Shown in pieces: positions 1-8,265 of a stretch of 47,373 nt of DNA. Both the position numbers and the translations under genes were made by a program. Origin of the DNA: Bacteroidales bacterium (GTDB lineage: Bacteria > Bacteroidota > Bacteroidia > Bacteroidales > ML635J-15); NCBI GenBank assembly GCA_017651185.1, contig JAGCDJ010000018.1, forward strand, positions 1 through 47,373. The letters are read 5' to 3'. The notes beneath the pieces were generated by a model that did no database searches, had not been told where the DNA came from, and was given only the letters and a program-made list of their open reading frames with translations. Numbering within the stretch: position 1 is the first letter of the stretch; every line of letters starts with the position of its first letter.

Positions 1-1254
1 CATGTATGTTTCTTTTCTCGACAGGTTAAAGTAGTCTTCGTACTTGTCTGTGCGACCAGTTGCGATGTTGTTGGCTGTTATGGCTGTCCTTATTTCTGTT
101 TCATCAAGTTTGTAGGGCTGGGTAACAACGCCTAAGTCGAAAAATGGGTTCAGCCCGATGTAGAAATGTTGCTTTCCGATGTCAAAGTTTATAATCTTAG
201 TTCTAAGTTCGACATTTGCGTAGGCAAAACCATTCGCCAGAATCCTGTTACGCATAATTCCACGCAATGAGTTTCCGCCACCAAGTCCTTCGTACAATAC
301 GCGCTGTATGAAAAGCGTGTTGAGGTAGGTGTTCATATAGAACGGCGATTCGCCAGCAATCGTATTCTGTGTTCCGATTCGGTATGCAAGCGTAACCCTA
401 TCTTTATATATAGGTACATAATGCCTGAAATTGAAGTTGAACTTCAGATTGTTGTATTCGGTCTGATTGCCGAATGCTGCCGAATAGGTAAAGAATGCAT
501 CGGCATAAATTCCGCGCGAAGGGTTGGAGCGCTTGTCGCGGCTGTCGAAGGTGATGCCACCACGAACATAAGGATGCCATCCGCCGTTGGCTTCGTCTGG
601 CTTTATTATTCCCCAACTTCTGTACAGTTCGTAAAGTCCCTGAACCGACGGGTCAAGATATTTTTGGTCGGACGGCTGGCGTTTGCCGTTGAGCATTGCA
701 ATATCGCACTCGTCAATCATATAGCCGAGTACGCCAAGTCCGGCATTCCACTTCCAGTCGCCAGAGATTGTGCCTTCGATGTCGGCTGCTACACGTACAA
801 GGTCGCGCTTGTACTTGTAGAATGCACGCGAGAGGTATTCGCTCGAATCCTTCTTTGCATTGTGCCATCCCATGTGGTAAAGCGTCGGGTATCCGTTGTA
901 GCCATAGAAGTCGCACATTGCATCGGGCAGATACGAAACATCTATCGTGAGGCGATGATCCGGAATCAAATACTTCGAGTCGTAGAAGAAGCGGAACAAA
1001 CCATACCTTTTTGTAGTATAGGCTGCTTCAACGTAGAACGAATGTATGTATTCGGGATATTGACTTCCGTCACCATAATAATATATGTTTGACAATGCTC
1101 CGAACTGGAATCCGAGATCTGCATCGTAGGCAACGCTCGGTAGTATTCCAAAGTTCCATCCGGTTTTTACCTTTGAAGTGTCTTTCGCTTCAGTCTCTGC
1201 CATTAGGCTGCCTGCAAACGCAACAAAAATGGCGATTATTAAGATTTTTCTCAT
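1..1254 (-). CDS. BamA/TamA-like outer membrane beta-barrel protein, partial (C-terminus beyond window)
   Basis: Reading the minus strand from the ATG at 1254 gives 418 codons without a stop, running off the window at base 1. The start encodes a signal peptide (MRKILIIAIFVAFAGSLMAE). The rest has the alternating, aromatic-rich pattern of a beta-barrel. A segment at about 255-296 reads GLGGGNSLRGI, which resembles the conserved glycine/RG motif of the bacterial surface antigen (D15/BamA) barrel family. No POTRA domains are visible, so this is the short barrel-only type rather than BamA itself. The start lies only 18 bp after the stop of the DUF819 gene, so the two are probably one operon driven by the -7 box at 2510-2518. 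The exact role (lipid, protein or small-molecule transport) cannot be read from the sequence. The family call is moderately sure. Confidence 0.72.
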   Translation of the reverse strand, partial: MRKILIIAIFVAFAGSLMAETEAKDTSKVKTGWNFGILPSVAYDADLGFQFGALSNIYYYGDGSQYPEYIHSFYVEAAYTTKRYGLFRFFYDSKYLIPDHRLTIDVSYLPDAMCDFYGYNGYPTLYHMGWHNAKKDSSEYLSRAFYKYKRDLVRVAADIEGTISGDWKWNAGLGVLGYMIDECDIAMLNGKRQPSDQKYLDPSVQGLYELYRSWGIIKPDEANGGWHPYVRGGITFDSRDKRSNPSRGIYADAFFTYSAAFGNQTEYNNLKFNFNFRHYVPIYKDRVTLAYRIGTQNTIAGESPFYMNTYLNTLFIQRVLYEGLGGGNSLRGIMRNRILANGFAYANVELRTKIINFDIGKQHFYIGLNPFFDLGVVTQPYKLDETEIRTAITANNIATGRTDKYEDYFNLSRKETYM

Positions 1255-1272
1255 ATATGCAGTTTTTTATTT

Positions 1273-2484
1273 TTAGAACAATTTGAGCAAATATGCAATG
1301 CCAACTCCCATATAAGTACCTATGGCATAACCGATTAGTCCTATTACGATTCCGCTAATCAGCACCTTCTTGTTTCCCATTGCACCGACTACAGGCGGAA
1401 TGAAAGGCGGCGAGCAGAACAGTCCCACTTGGGCTACGGTGTATAGGTCACCGCTTATTTTAGAGAATCGGCAGAAAATGATGTGGATAATTACCGACAC
1501 CAGCATTATGTACAGGACAAACAGTCCGAGCGAAATTGCCGACATGTCGATGCTGTACGGATTGAACTGCGATGCTACCGCGATGCTGAATATCAATATG
1601 AAAATCATACCGAGTTCGAAAGTTTTCGGCAATTCGCGTATTTTCTTCGAGAACGATGCAATTATCGACAGCGTGGTTATGGTAAGGATGATTACCAGTT
1701 CGTTGAGTTTGCCTGTACCTGTTTCCTGGTCGCCAACAACGCCTAAGTTGTATAATAGTAGCGACAGACCTGCGCCTATTGCGAGGAATCCAATCGACAG
1801 AAGCAGTCCGAGCATTGTCTTTGGAAAGACTTTCTTGTTGAGCATCATTCCATAGTTTTCGATGCCGTGGTCCTCCATGTTGCTGTTGAGAGTTATTGAT
1901 GTGGATTCATCGGGGAAAGGCAGAATTTTGCGGAAAAGACGGTATCCGCCACCTGTTATGAACATTATCAGCGGGAAAGTTATAAGCATCTGGAATGTGA
2001 GCACGAGGGTGATTGTTGTAGGATCAACGCCAAGAGCGGCACCCAGTGCGTTGAAGTTCATCGTTCCGCCAGTATATATGCCCGTCATCATTGCCGACAC
2101 ATTTTCGATGTCGTTTACGCCTGTGTTGCGGAAAATGAAGAATCCTGAAATTACAGCGACAGTAATTGCGATAATACCACCTACTAGGGCAAGAATTGTC
2201 TTTGGTAGGGCGCGGGTCCACAGCTTGAAGTCGCAGTTGAAAAGCATAAGCGGTATGGCAAGCGGCACCGAAATGTTCATTATCAGCTTCTGTATGCTCT
2301 CGAATGTGGCAGCATCGGCTGTGCCGGGTTCAAAAGTTACGAATCCCGTGAGGCTCATTATTATGCCCACGGCGTAAGCCAGTATCACGGTGCCTATCTT
2401 CTGCAATATTTTCCATTTGTGGAATGCCGACACTATTATTATCGGGAAAAGCAGGTATATTGCGACTGCAATTATTATTCGCAT
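1273..2484 (-). CDS. DUF819 family (YjcL-like) integral membrane protein
   Basis: This 403-residue protein is almost entirely hydrophobic, with roughly ten or more membrane segments starting at residue 2. The segment MMTGIYTGGTMNFNALGA, around residues 135-152, matches the glycine-rich GG-N-A signature I associate with DUF819/YjcL proteins, and the length is normal for the family. The family is built like a transporter, but its substrate is unknown and none is suggested here. A Bacteroidota -7 box (TACCTTTGC on the minus strand, 2510-2518) lies about 26 bases upstream of the ATG. The barrel-protein gene follows after 18 bp, so the two are likely cotranscribed. That pairing could mean an inner-membrane/outer-membrane transport route, but this is inference only. 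Confidence 0.82.
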   Translation of the reverse strand: MRIIIAVAIYLLFPIIIVSAFHKWKILQKIGTVILAYAVGIIMSLTGFVTFEPGTADAATFESIQKLIMNISVPLAIPLMLFNCDFKLWTRALPKTILALVGGIIAITVAVISGFFIFRNTGVNDIENVSAMMTGIYTGGTMNFNALGAALGVDPTTITLVLTFQMLITFPLIMFITGGGYRLFRKILPFPDESTSITLNSNMEDHGIENYGMMLNKKVFPKTMLGLLLSIGFLAIGAGLSLLLYNLGVVGDQETGTGKLNELVIILTITTLSIIASFSKKIRELPKTFELGMIFILIFSIAVASQFNPYSIDMSAISLGLFVLYIMLVSVIIHIIFCRFSKISGDLYTVAQVGLFCSPPFIPPVVGAMGNKKVLISGIVIGLIGYAIGTYMGVGIAYLLKLF

Positions 2485-2509
2485 AAGTGAATATTTTATT
2501 GTTTGACAT

Positions 2510-2518
2510 GCAAAGGTA
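2510..2518 (-). promoter_or_regulatory. -7 promoter box of the DUF819/barrel operon
   Basis: The minus strand reads TACCTTTGC, which fits the Bacteroidota -7 consensus TAnnTTTG(C), 26 bases before the DUF819 start codon. Confidence 0.6.
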
Positions 2519-2596
2519 GAGCATTAGATTGAAATGGAAATATATTGGCAGAATGTTTAATTAAACTTAGGTTGTTAATACCGAAATGCTATTTGA

Positions 2597-2624
2597 CAAA
2601 AAAGGACGGCATTGCACCGTCCTT
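2597..2624 (-). terminator. Rho-independent terminator on the minus strand
   Basis: The stem AAGGACGG/CCGTCCTT with a 7-base loop is followed on the minus strand by six T residues. It lies about 400 bp downstream of the 784-residue T9SS gene. If used, the transcript of that gene runs through the intergenic repeat at 2705-2896 before ending. Confidence 0.65.
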
Positions 2625-3019
2625 GATTGTATTTTTAGTCGCTTCGCGAGAAATTGAACAAATTTACACAAATCTTTCAAATCTTATTTGTTTGATTATT
2701 CACAGTCATTCCGCAAAATAGAACGAACAGCACAAGGAACGGTGCTTGTGAGTTCATTTATGCGGAATCTCCTTTTTGTGTACTATTAGGAGATTGCTCG
2801 CAGGCTTCGCGAGGTTGCAAGCAACGTTGCGGATAACCGTCTTCACAACGCTCTGTCTATTGACAATCGCGTGTTCAGTCTGGCTTCCGCAATGACGGTA
2901 CTATGGCATTTGTTTAATTTGAACCCTATTTGTACAATTTCTGCTCGTAGAGCACTCCAAAATTTTTTATTTGTGCAATTTGTGGCGGCGCGGCGCTCCA
3001 CGCCCGCTACAATTGCTCA
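2625..3019. other. Intergenic region holding one dispersed repeat copy
   Basis: No credible gene is present. About half of this stretch is the GTCATTCCG-type repeat at 2705-2896. The rest is plain AT-rich spacer downstream of the minus-strand gene ending at 3020. Confidence 0.6.
2705..2896 (-). repeat. Dispersed intergenic repeat, copy 1 (GTCATTCCG ends)
   Basis: The element starts with GTCATTCCGC and ends with CCGCAATGAC, which are near-perfect inverted ends. Read on the minus strand it aligns along most of its length with copy 3 (32802-32971). Shared blocks include AGCCAGACTGAACAC, GCGTTGTGAAGACGG, an AATCTCC/GGAGATT hairpin and CTCACAAGCA. It has no coding capacity. Confidence 0.8.
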
Positions 3020-5374
3020 TTATTCTTTAATCATTTTCAATTCCTCCGTTTCTCCATTAATCCTCTCAACCTTTACCACATACTCGCCGGGGCGGAGACC
3101 GCTGATGTCGAGTTGCATTGCGGTGGTTTGGAGAAGGGTGCGACCATTGATGTCGATGACGGTGGCACTGACGAAGCCGTCACCGAAGATAGTGACCATA
3201 TCGCTGGCGGGATTCGGGTAGAGCGACATTGCCGTAGCGGTAGGCTCGGTGATGCCGTCGCAGACCTGCGCGGTGATGCTGATGGTACGGGTGGCGGAAC
3301 ATTCGCCACGGGTGACGGTGAGTGAGACGCTCTGCGTACAGGCATTGTCGAACTGAAGCATTTCGGTGCAGCCGGTGCCGCCTGTGCTCCACTGGTAGGA
3401 ATCGAAATCGCCACAGGCATCCAAATAGAACTGCTGGGCGGTGCAAACGGTAGTATCGTTTAGCCCGATAGTGAGCGGCGGCAGCACGGTGGCGTGAACT
3501 AGCACAATGCTATCAAATTCCTGACCGCCCTCGGGATATGCAAATGTGTAATCGCCCGAAGCGGTAAGGGTTACGCCCTGCACAACATCCCCATAGCAAT
3601 AGGTTGCTGTATCGTAAATGTATGTTTGGCAAGGCAGACCGAACTTGGCAATGAACATATCGCTACCCCATTGGTCCATTATGGTATCTTCGCCGAAAGC
3701 CATTCTGTTGTCAAATCTACCTGCTGTAAATATTTCACCTAAGGAATTTATGCGTATGTCGTATGGCATAGTTTGCAGTTGAGCCTTGCTATATACCTGT
3801 ATCACATCTGTCATATTTCCCTGCAAGTCCCATTCGCAAATAGAAAAACCTCTATATGGAGTGCCCGAACCTTGCAGTTGTTCGCTTGGCATATATGTAT
3901 TTTCTCCGCATACGAGACCGTAAGCAGACCAACAAACTCCTGCATATAACTTATCATTATGTTTTGCAATACTTCCAATTTCGCATTGTGTAGTTTTGGG
4001 GCAATTGTACCACTTGTAGTTTCCCGCAGTGTCATAACAAACAATTACATTTGTGAAACTCATAAATATTCCATCACAATTGTTTACAAGAGTATCATTG
4101 TCCCCGAAAATAGTATAATTGTCTGGAAAAGTGGATGACTTGGGAAAAGAATAGTCGGTAATATATATATTTCCTGAGTTTTCATCAAGGCACATCGATT
4201 CGAAGCGCGATTCTGCATAATTATCTCCGTGATTTCTTGTTTGCTTTATCCACAATATCTCTCCATCGCTGTTCATTTTAATAATAATTCCCTCTGGACC
4301 ATACGGCGTATATATATAAATATGCTTATTGTCTGCAAGTCCCACATCGTATGGATAATGAGAAATACTGCTATTATCTCTTACTAAAGCATATCCGCAA
4401 AGATATATATTATCTTCGGAGTCACATTTCATATCGTAGAATTGCATTTCAAAATAATCGTATGGAGCGTTAATCGATTCGACAATAGACTTGTTATACA
4501 GCAAGTTGAAATCCTGGTCAAATTTTAGCAAATGATAGACATACTGATTATCCTCAGGCATTATAGTATCGGTAATGTCCTCACCGTTGCGCTTGAATAC
4601 CATTTTCTGTGGAATAATATTACCAAGACTATCTTGCAGACCATCACATCTCATTTTCGCTGGTATATAATAGTTGTGCCGATTGTCGATTGCAAATGGA
4701 ACAGGTTTGTCTATAACTCCTGCATTATCAAACAAATAATATGTTCTCTTTCCCAACCATTCTCCATTGTAACTATACATATCTTCCTTGTACAGTGAAA
4801 AAAGATTATAGTCAATGATATTTCCATCCAAGTCAAGTTCCATAATATATGTATAGTAGTTGTTTGGAATCCAAGGAAAAACTTGTTCATCTAGATGATT
4901 GATCATAATATTGCCATAAACAAGTGTGTCAAGAAACCATAAAGAGCATTCGTGTGTTGGCATTCTAACTGTTCCTTGTAGATAAATGTGGTTGTCCTTC
5001 AGAACCATATATTGCGCTTCGTGGCTTCTGTTAGTTTCTCGTGCTATAGCCTTGTGCCATACTACATTCCCATTGCAATCAAATTTTGCGATAAATGTAC
5101 CACTGTTATTGTCGTCAATATCCCACATTTGAAAAAGTTCCCCATTGGTATAGTCATAGAATGAAGCGAGAGACCCAAATGTTCCAAATATATATGCGTT
5201 GCCCTCTGCATCAATTTCAAGGTGATGCGGATAGTTAAGTGGAGTTATGTTTCCAAATGTTTCTCGTATATTTCTACCACCAAACCTTGTAGCATACTGC
5301 CAATCCATAGACTGAGAGAAAGCGAAGGAAATTGTTGCAAACAGCAGATAAAGAACGAGGAAAGACTTCTTCAT
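3020..5374 (-). CDS. T9SS-secreted beta-propeller-like (SBBP-type) surface protein
   Basis: The 784-residue product has a signal peptide (residues 1-20, ending FAFSQ). Several segments of the form 'D-GN-YI-G' followed by 'FIAKFD-NGNVVWHK' run from about residue 50 to 580, the pattern of SBBP/beta-propeller repeats. A short Ig-like region with paired cysteines follows at about 600-700. The end is a type A T9SS sorting domain (SLYPNPASDMVTIFGDG, GLRPGEYVVKV, MIKE). The protein should cross the outer membrane through T9SS and lose its tail. Its ligand or function is unknown. The coding DNA is odd: roughly 57-65% G+C over the C-terminal part (3061-3300) but about 35-37% in sampled lines further upstream. 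A G9 tract lies about 78 bp upstream of the start. No clear -7 box was found. Confidence 0.85.
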   Translation of the reverse strand: MKKSFLVLYLLFATISFAFSQSMDWQYATRFGGRNIRETFGNITPLNYPHHLEIDAEGNAYIFGTFGSLASFYDYTNGELFQMWDIDDNNSGTFIAKFDCNGNVVWHKAIARETNRSHEAQYMVLKDNHIYLQGTVRMPTHECSLWFLDTLVYGNIMINHLDEQVFPWIPNNYYTYIMELDLDGNIIDYNLFSLYKEDMYSYNGEWLGKRTYYLFDNAGVIDKPVPFAIDNRHNYYIPAKMRCDGLQDSLGNIIPQKMVFKRNGEDITDTIMPEDNQYVYHLLKFDQDFNLLYNKSIVESINAPYDYFEMQFYDMKCDSEDNIYLCGYALVRDNSSISHYPYDVGLADNKHIYIYTPYGPEGIIIKMNSDGEILWIKQTRNHGDNYAESRFESMCLDENSGNIYITDYSFPKSSTFPDNYTIFGDNDTLVNNCDGIFMSFTNVIVCYDTAGNYKWYNCPKTTQCEIGSIAKHNDKLYAGVCWSAYGLVCGENTYMPSEQLQGSGTPYRGFSICEWDLQGNMTDVIQVYSKAQLQTMPYDIRINSLGEIFTAGRFDNRMAFGEDTIMDQWGSDMFIAKFGLPCQTYIYDTATYCYGDVVQGVTLTASGDYTFAYPEGGQEFDSIVLVHATVLPPLTIGLNDTTVCTAQQFYLDACGDFDSYQWSTGGTGCTEMLQFDNACTQSVSLTVTRGECSATRTISITAQVCDGITEPTATAMSLYPNPASDMVTIFGDGFVSATVIDINGRTLLQTTAMQLDISGLRPGEYVVKVERINGETEELKMIKE

Positions 5375-5451
5375 ACCTATAAAATTTAAAATTATACACG
5401 AGTATAACGAAAAAAATTGGAAAAGGTTGCCTAGGAAAGGGAATTTTTTTT

Positions 5452-5488
5452 GGGGGGGGGATTTTTTGGGGTTTCTGGGTTTCTGGGG
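5452..5488 (+). other. G-quadruplex-type tract with G9 homopolymer
   Basis: Four G runs (G9, G4, G3, G4) are separated by loops of 7, 5 and 5 bases, which fits the standard intramolecular G-quadruplex pattern. The tract lies 78-114 bp upstream of the T9SS gene that starts at 5374, with the G strand as that gene's template strand. An T8 run precedes the G9. Confidence 0.7.
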
Positions 5489-5551
5489 CTAACGCCGTGT
5501 GAAGATTTGCTTGCGCGAGCTAAAGGTTGAAAGATTTGAGGATTTGTAGAA

Positions 5552-5567
5552 ACGTTGCGTGCAACGT
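5552..5567. repeat. Small perfect inverted repeat
   Basis: ACGTTGC and GCAACGT are separated by GT. The element sits in the 282-bp spacer between the T9SS gene and the ATPase gene. It has no T-run, so it is not a clear terminator. Confidence 0.5.
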
Positions 5568-5656
5568 CTGTGGGAAAATAAAGGATGGAATGATTTTATT
5601 GTGGATTCGAAAATTCGAATGGATTTGAAAATTTGAGGATTTGAATGGAATTAATA

Positions 5657-6862
5657 TTACAGCCCTTCAACAAGGAATCGACGCAGATGCAAATGCGTAA
5701 CACCATCGGCATCACTACGAGAAAGCAAAGGGGTCATAGATATGACATATTTGGGATAATTGTCTTTTATTCGATGTAAAATACCGAATTCTCTTTCGCG
5801 TGTATTGTCGTCTGATATTATAAACGATGCTTGAACGTATGCCCTTCGACCATCCGACCTGACTCCGACAAAATCAACCTCTCCAGCATTCAACTGTCCA
5901 ACATACACTTTGTAACCTAGTCTTACAAGATGTTGATATATAACATTTTCAATAATCTTCTCAATATCACCTTCGCGAGAACCTCCTGCCAGAGCATTTC
6001 TAATACCATTGTCCTCGAAATAGAACTTTTCATTGCTCTCAAAGATGCGCTTCCCGTGAATGTCGAACCTGCTAACCTTATGCAGCATAAACGATTCTTC
6101 AAGATATTTCTGGTAGCCGATTATTGCAGATGGCGTAATGTTCTCACCCTGCGATTTCATATATTTGCTTATACTGCTTGCAGAAATAAGTTTTCCCTCA
6201 TTATCGGCCATAAACCTTACAAGATTTTCAAGAAAAGGCACATTCCTAATCTTGTTGCGCAGTATAACATCCTTTAGCAGCACCGTATGGTATATGTCCA
6301 TTTGATAGTCTCGCACGGCTTCCTCTTCAAGTCCAATACGCGTCAACCCTGGCAATCCGCCATAATTAATATATTTGAGCAGAGCATCATCATTGTCGGC
6401 AAGATTATGAAAAACAATGAATTCCTTGTAACTTAGCGGTTGAATGTAAATCTCCTTGTAGCGTCCACCAATAAGCGTTGTCAGTTCTCCGCTAAACATA
6501 CTTGCATTGCTTCCTGTAACAATAACCTCAGTATCGGACTCTGTACGGTAGTTCCTGAGCGTGCGTTCAAACTCCAAAATATCCTGAACTTCATCAATCA
6601 AAATATAGTTTGTTACCCCGTCATGTCTATGTGCTTCGATATACGAGTTCAAATCCTGATAATTCCTTATGCTGTCGAACTCGCGCTTTTCCTTGTCAAT
6701 ATATATGACATTTGACATCGCATCCGCCCGCTTATCCTCGCACAACTGCCTGAGCATATAACTTTTCCCAACACGTCTTTGTCCTGTAAGCACAACAATC
6801 GCACCTTTGCCCAGTACCTTTTCTATCTTGTCAAGATATTCTTGCCGTCTGATAATTTCCAT
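5657..6862 (-). CDS. AAA-type ATPase with DUF4143 C-terminal domain
   Basis: The product has 401 residues from the chosen start MEIIRRQEYLDKIEK. It carries a Walker A motif (GQRRVGKS, residues 27-34), a Walker B motif (ILIDEVQD, about residue 90), a middle winged-helix-like region, and a DUF4143 C-terminus with the nuclease-fold segment GEVDFVGVRSDG. An upstream in-frame ATG at 6976 is rejected: a -7 box (6885-6893) lies between it and 6862, and its extension would be read from the palindromic repeats at 6904-6994. Where a PD-(D/E)XK nuclease would have E-x-K, this protein has Q-A-S, so it is probably not an active nuclease of that type. The cellular role of this large family is not established. 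The gene appears to be alone in its transcript. Confidence 0.85.
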   Translation of the reverse strand: MEIIRRQEYLDKIEKVLGKGAIVVLTGQRRVGKSYMLRQLCEDKRADAMSNVIYIDKEKREFDSIRNYQDLNSYIEAHRHDGVTNYILIDEVQDILEFERTLRNYRTESDTEVIVTGSNASMFSGELTTLIGGRYKEIYIQPLSYKEFIVFHNLADNDDALLKYINYGGLPGLTRIGLEEEAVRDYQMDIYHTVLLKDVILRNKIRNVPFLENLVRFMADNEGKLISASSISKYMKSQGENITPSAIIGYQKYLEESFMLHKVSRFDIHGKRIFESNEKFYFEDNGIRNALAGGSREGDIEKIIENVIYQHLVRLGYKVYVGQLNAGEVDFVGVRSDGRRAYVQASFIISDDNTREREFGILHRIKDNYPKYVISMTPLLSRSDADGVTHLHLRRFLVEGL

Positions 6863-6884
6863 AATCAACCAATTTTTATCAAAC

Positions 6885-6893
6885 GCAAAAATA
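6885..6893 (-). promoter_or_regulatory. -7 promoter box of the ATPase gene
   Basis: The minus strand reads TATTTTTGC. Transcription should begin near 6878, giving a leader of about 16 bases before the ATG at 6862. Confidence 0.6.
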
Positions 6894-6903
6894 ATAAAAA
6901 TTT

Positions 6904-6994
6904 CTTTTATAAAAGATAAAACATCAAAAAAATAATTTTCTTCTTTTATAGAAGACAAAAACCAAAACAACAACACTTTCTTCTTTTATAAGAG
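6904..6994. promoter_or_regulatory. Array of three evenly spaced palindromes (likely operator)
   Basis: The palindrome CTTTTATAAAAG (6904-6915) is followed by near-copies at 6943-6954 (CTTTTATAGAAG) and 6983-6994 (CTTTTATAAGAG), starting 39 and 40 bp apart. The flanks are also similar (TTTCTT before, AAAA after). The array lies directly upstream of the ATPase -7 box, at about -26 to -116 from the predicted start of transcription. Confidence 0.6.
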
Positions 6995-7188
6995 AAAAAA
7001 TGATTACAAGTTATGTCAATGGTTTGTTTTCCAAATGTTTAGCGTTGCTGGCAGATTTCAAATAGTCCTTGCTACAGACATTTAGCCGCAAAATATTTGA
7101 ATGAAAATGGAACAAAAATCCATTTAGTTCAAATAATTTGGCAACTATATATGTGTTGACACACAGAACTTCAGTTCGAGTCCTTTGT
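6995..7188. other. Intergenic DNA, nothing recognised
   Basis: This spacer lies between the palindrome array and repeat copy 2. A 71-codon minus-strand frame (7011-7226) runs partly into the repeat and has no protein-like features, so I do not call it a gene. Confidence 0.5.
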
Positions 7189-7473
7189 GTCATTCCGTAA
7201 GACAAAGCGAACCGACTAAGGAACATGTCGTGTGAGCCTGTCTGTACGGAACTCCTTCACGAAACGGAGTGAGTAATCTCCAACAGATATCGTTTCTACT
7301 GGAGATTGTTCGCTTTGCATCACGAGGCTGTTGCGTTCCGCACAGTTGAACAATATTACGCTCCCCGTTCCGTATCGCGTTATTGTTTGCTTAGCAGATG
7401 CTTTTGCGCCTCAGCATAGTAAACAAGTTTCCTCTGCCTTTGGCTGTTAAAGCATTCTAACTTGCGGAATGAC
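7189..7473 (+). repeat. Dispersed intergenic repeat, copy 2 (GTCATTCCG ends)
   Basis: The element begins GTCATTCCGTAAG and ends CTTGCGGAATGAC, a clean terminal inverted repeat. It keeps AAAGCGAAC, GTGAGCCTGTCTGTACGG and the AATCTCC/GGAGATT hairpin seen in copies 1 and 3. At 285 bp it is longer than the others because of extra sequence after the hairpin. It has no coding capacity. Confidence 0.75.
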
Positions 7474-7610
7474 AGACACGGGGCAAACTTTAGTCAACTT
7501 GTATATAGAATCCAATAATTTTACCATTCATTTTTACAGACAGAATGTCACATTTGGAACAGTAGATAAATTTTTTGTTTATTTTCTGTACGGGATATTA
7601 CATATTTGAT

Positions 7611-7619
7611 TATCTTTGC
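7611..7619 (+). promoter_or_regulatory. -7 promoter box of the AbiE operon
   Basis: TATCTTTGC matches the Bacteroidota -7 box. Transcription would begin near 7626, which rules out the upstream ATG at 7606 and sets the AbiEi start at 7636. Confidence 0.65.
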
Positions 7620-7635
7620 AACAAAAAAATTAAGG

Positions 7636-8265
7636 ATGTCAAGTAATTTATTAAAGCAGTTTGGGAATGTGCCTGTAAGCAGTGCAACGCTAAACGACAT
7701 ATTAGGCGGATACTCTTCTCCAGCAATGAAAGTTCAGCTTGCTGAAAAGAATGGCGAACTGATTAGCCTGAAAAGAGGCTTGTATATGGTTTCTCCGGAA
7801 GACACGGGGAAAAATATTTCGTTGGGACTTGTTGCCAACCATATTTATGGACCGTCGTATGTTTCGCTCGAATATGCCTTGCGACACTATGGACTTATCC
7901 CCGAAGCCGTATATACTGTTACGTCGGTTACTACACGCCATACACGGACTTTTGAAAATTCACTGGGTCGTTTTTCGTACCGTTGTGTGTCGGCGGACTG
8001 GTTTCCTATAGGTGTGACTACCGAAGTTGAAAATGGTGTGCGTTATATGATTGCAACTCCGGAAAAGGCTCTGTGCGACACCCTTTTGCACTTGAACGGA
8101 CTGCCACTGAGGTCGATTTCGGGACTTGAAGTGGCACTCGAAGAGGATTTGCGAATTGACATTGATGAAATCCGTGGTTTCGATGCAAAAATAATCCGCG
8201 ATTGTGCCGCTTGCGGAATTAAGTCAACATTATTTGCCAACTTATTAAAAATTATTGAACGATGA
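7636..8265 (+). CDS. AbiEi-type antitoxin of a type IV toxin-antitoxin system
   Basis: The 209-residue protein has the AbiEi layout: an N-terminal winged-helix-like part (about 1-70, including ISLKRGLYMVSP) and a C-terminal antitoxin domain (YVSLEYALRHYGLIPE, ATPEKALCDTLLHL). The start at 7636 was chosen because the -7 box at 7611-7619 overlaps the earlier ATG. The next gene encodes the AbiEii partner and overlaps it by four bases (ATGA), which implies translational coupling. In characterised AbiE systems the antitoxin represses its own operon and blocks the toxin without binding it. Whether this copy does so is inference. A GTCATTCCG repeat lies immediately upstream. Confidence 0.87.
   Translation: MSSNLLKQFGNVPVSSATLNDILGGYSSPAMKVQLAEKNGELISLKRGLYMVSPEDTGKNISLGLVANHIYGPSYVSLEYALRHYGLIPEAVYTVTSVTTRHTRTFENSLGRFSYRCVSADWFPIGVTTEVENGVRYMIATPEKALCDTLLHLNGLPLRSISGLEVALEEDLRIDIDEIRGFDAKIIRDCAACGIKSTLFANLLKIIER

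Noticed and set aside
421..1092. 223-codon plus-strand frame over the barrel-protein gene
   Set aside because: The minus strand codes for a continuous barrel protein with signal peptide here; this frame is its complement.
5657..6976. Longer ATPase start at 6976
   Set aside because: The extension is read from the palindrome array and lies upstream of the predicted -7 box; MEIIRRQEYL at 6862 is the usual family start.
6904..6994. Possible short CRISPR array
   Set aside because: Repeats are only ~12 bp, AT-rich palindromes with similar flanks rather than unique spacers, and no cas genes are present; an operator array fits better.
7160..7192. TTCGAGTCC segment resembling a tRNA T-loop
   Set aside because: No acceptor stem, D-arm or anticodon arm can be built from the bases upstream.
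7011..7226. 71-codon minus-strand frame between the ATPase and AbiE genes
   Set aside because: It runs into the dispersed repeat, has no promoter and shows no protein-like features.
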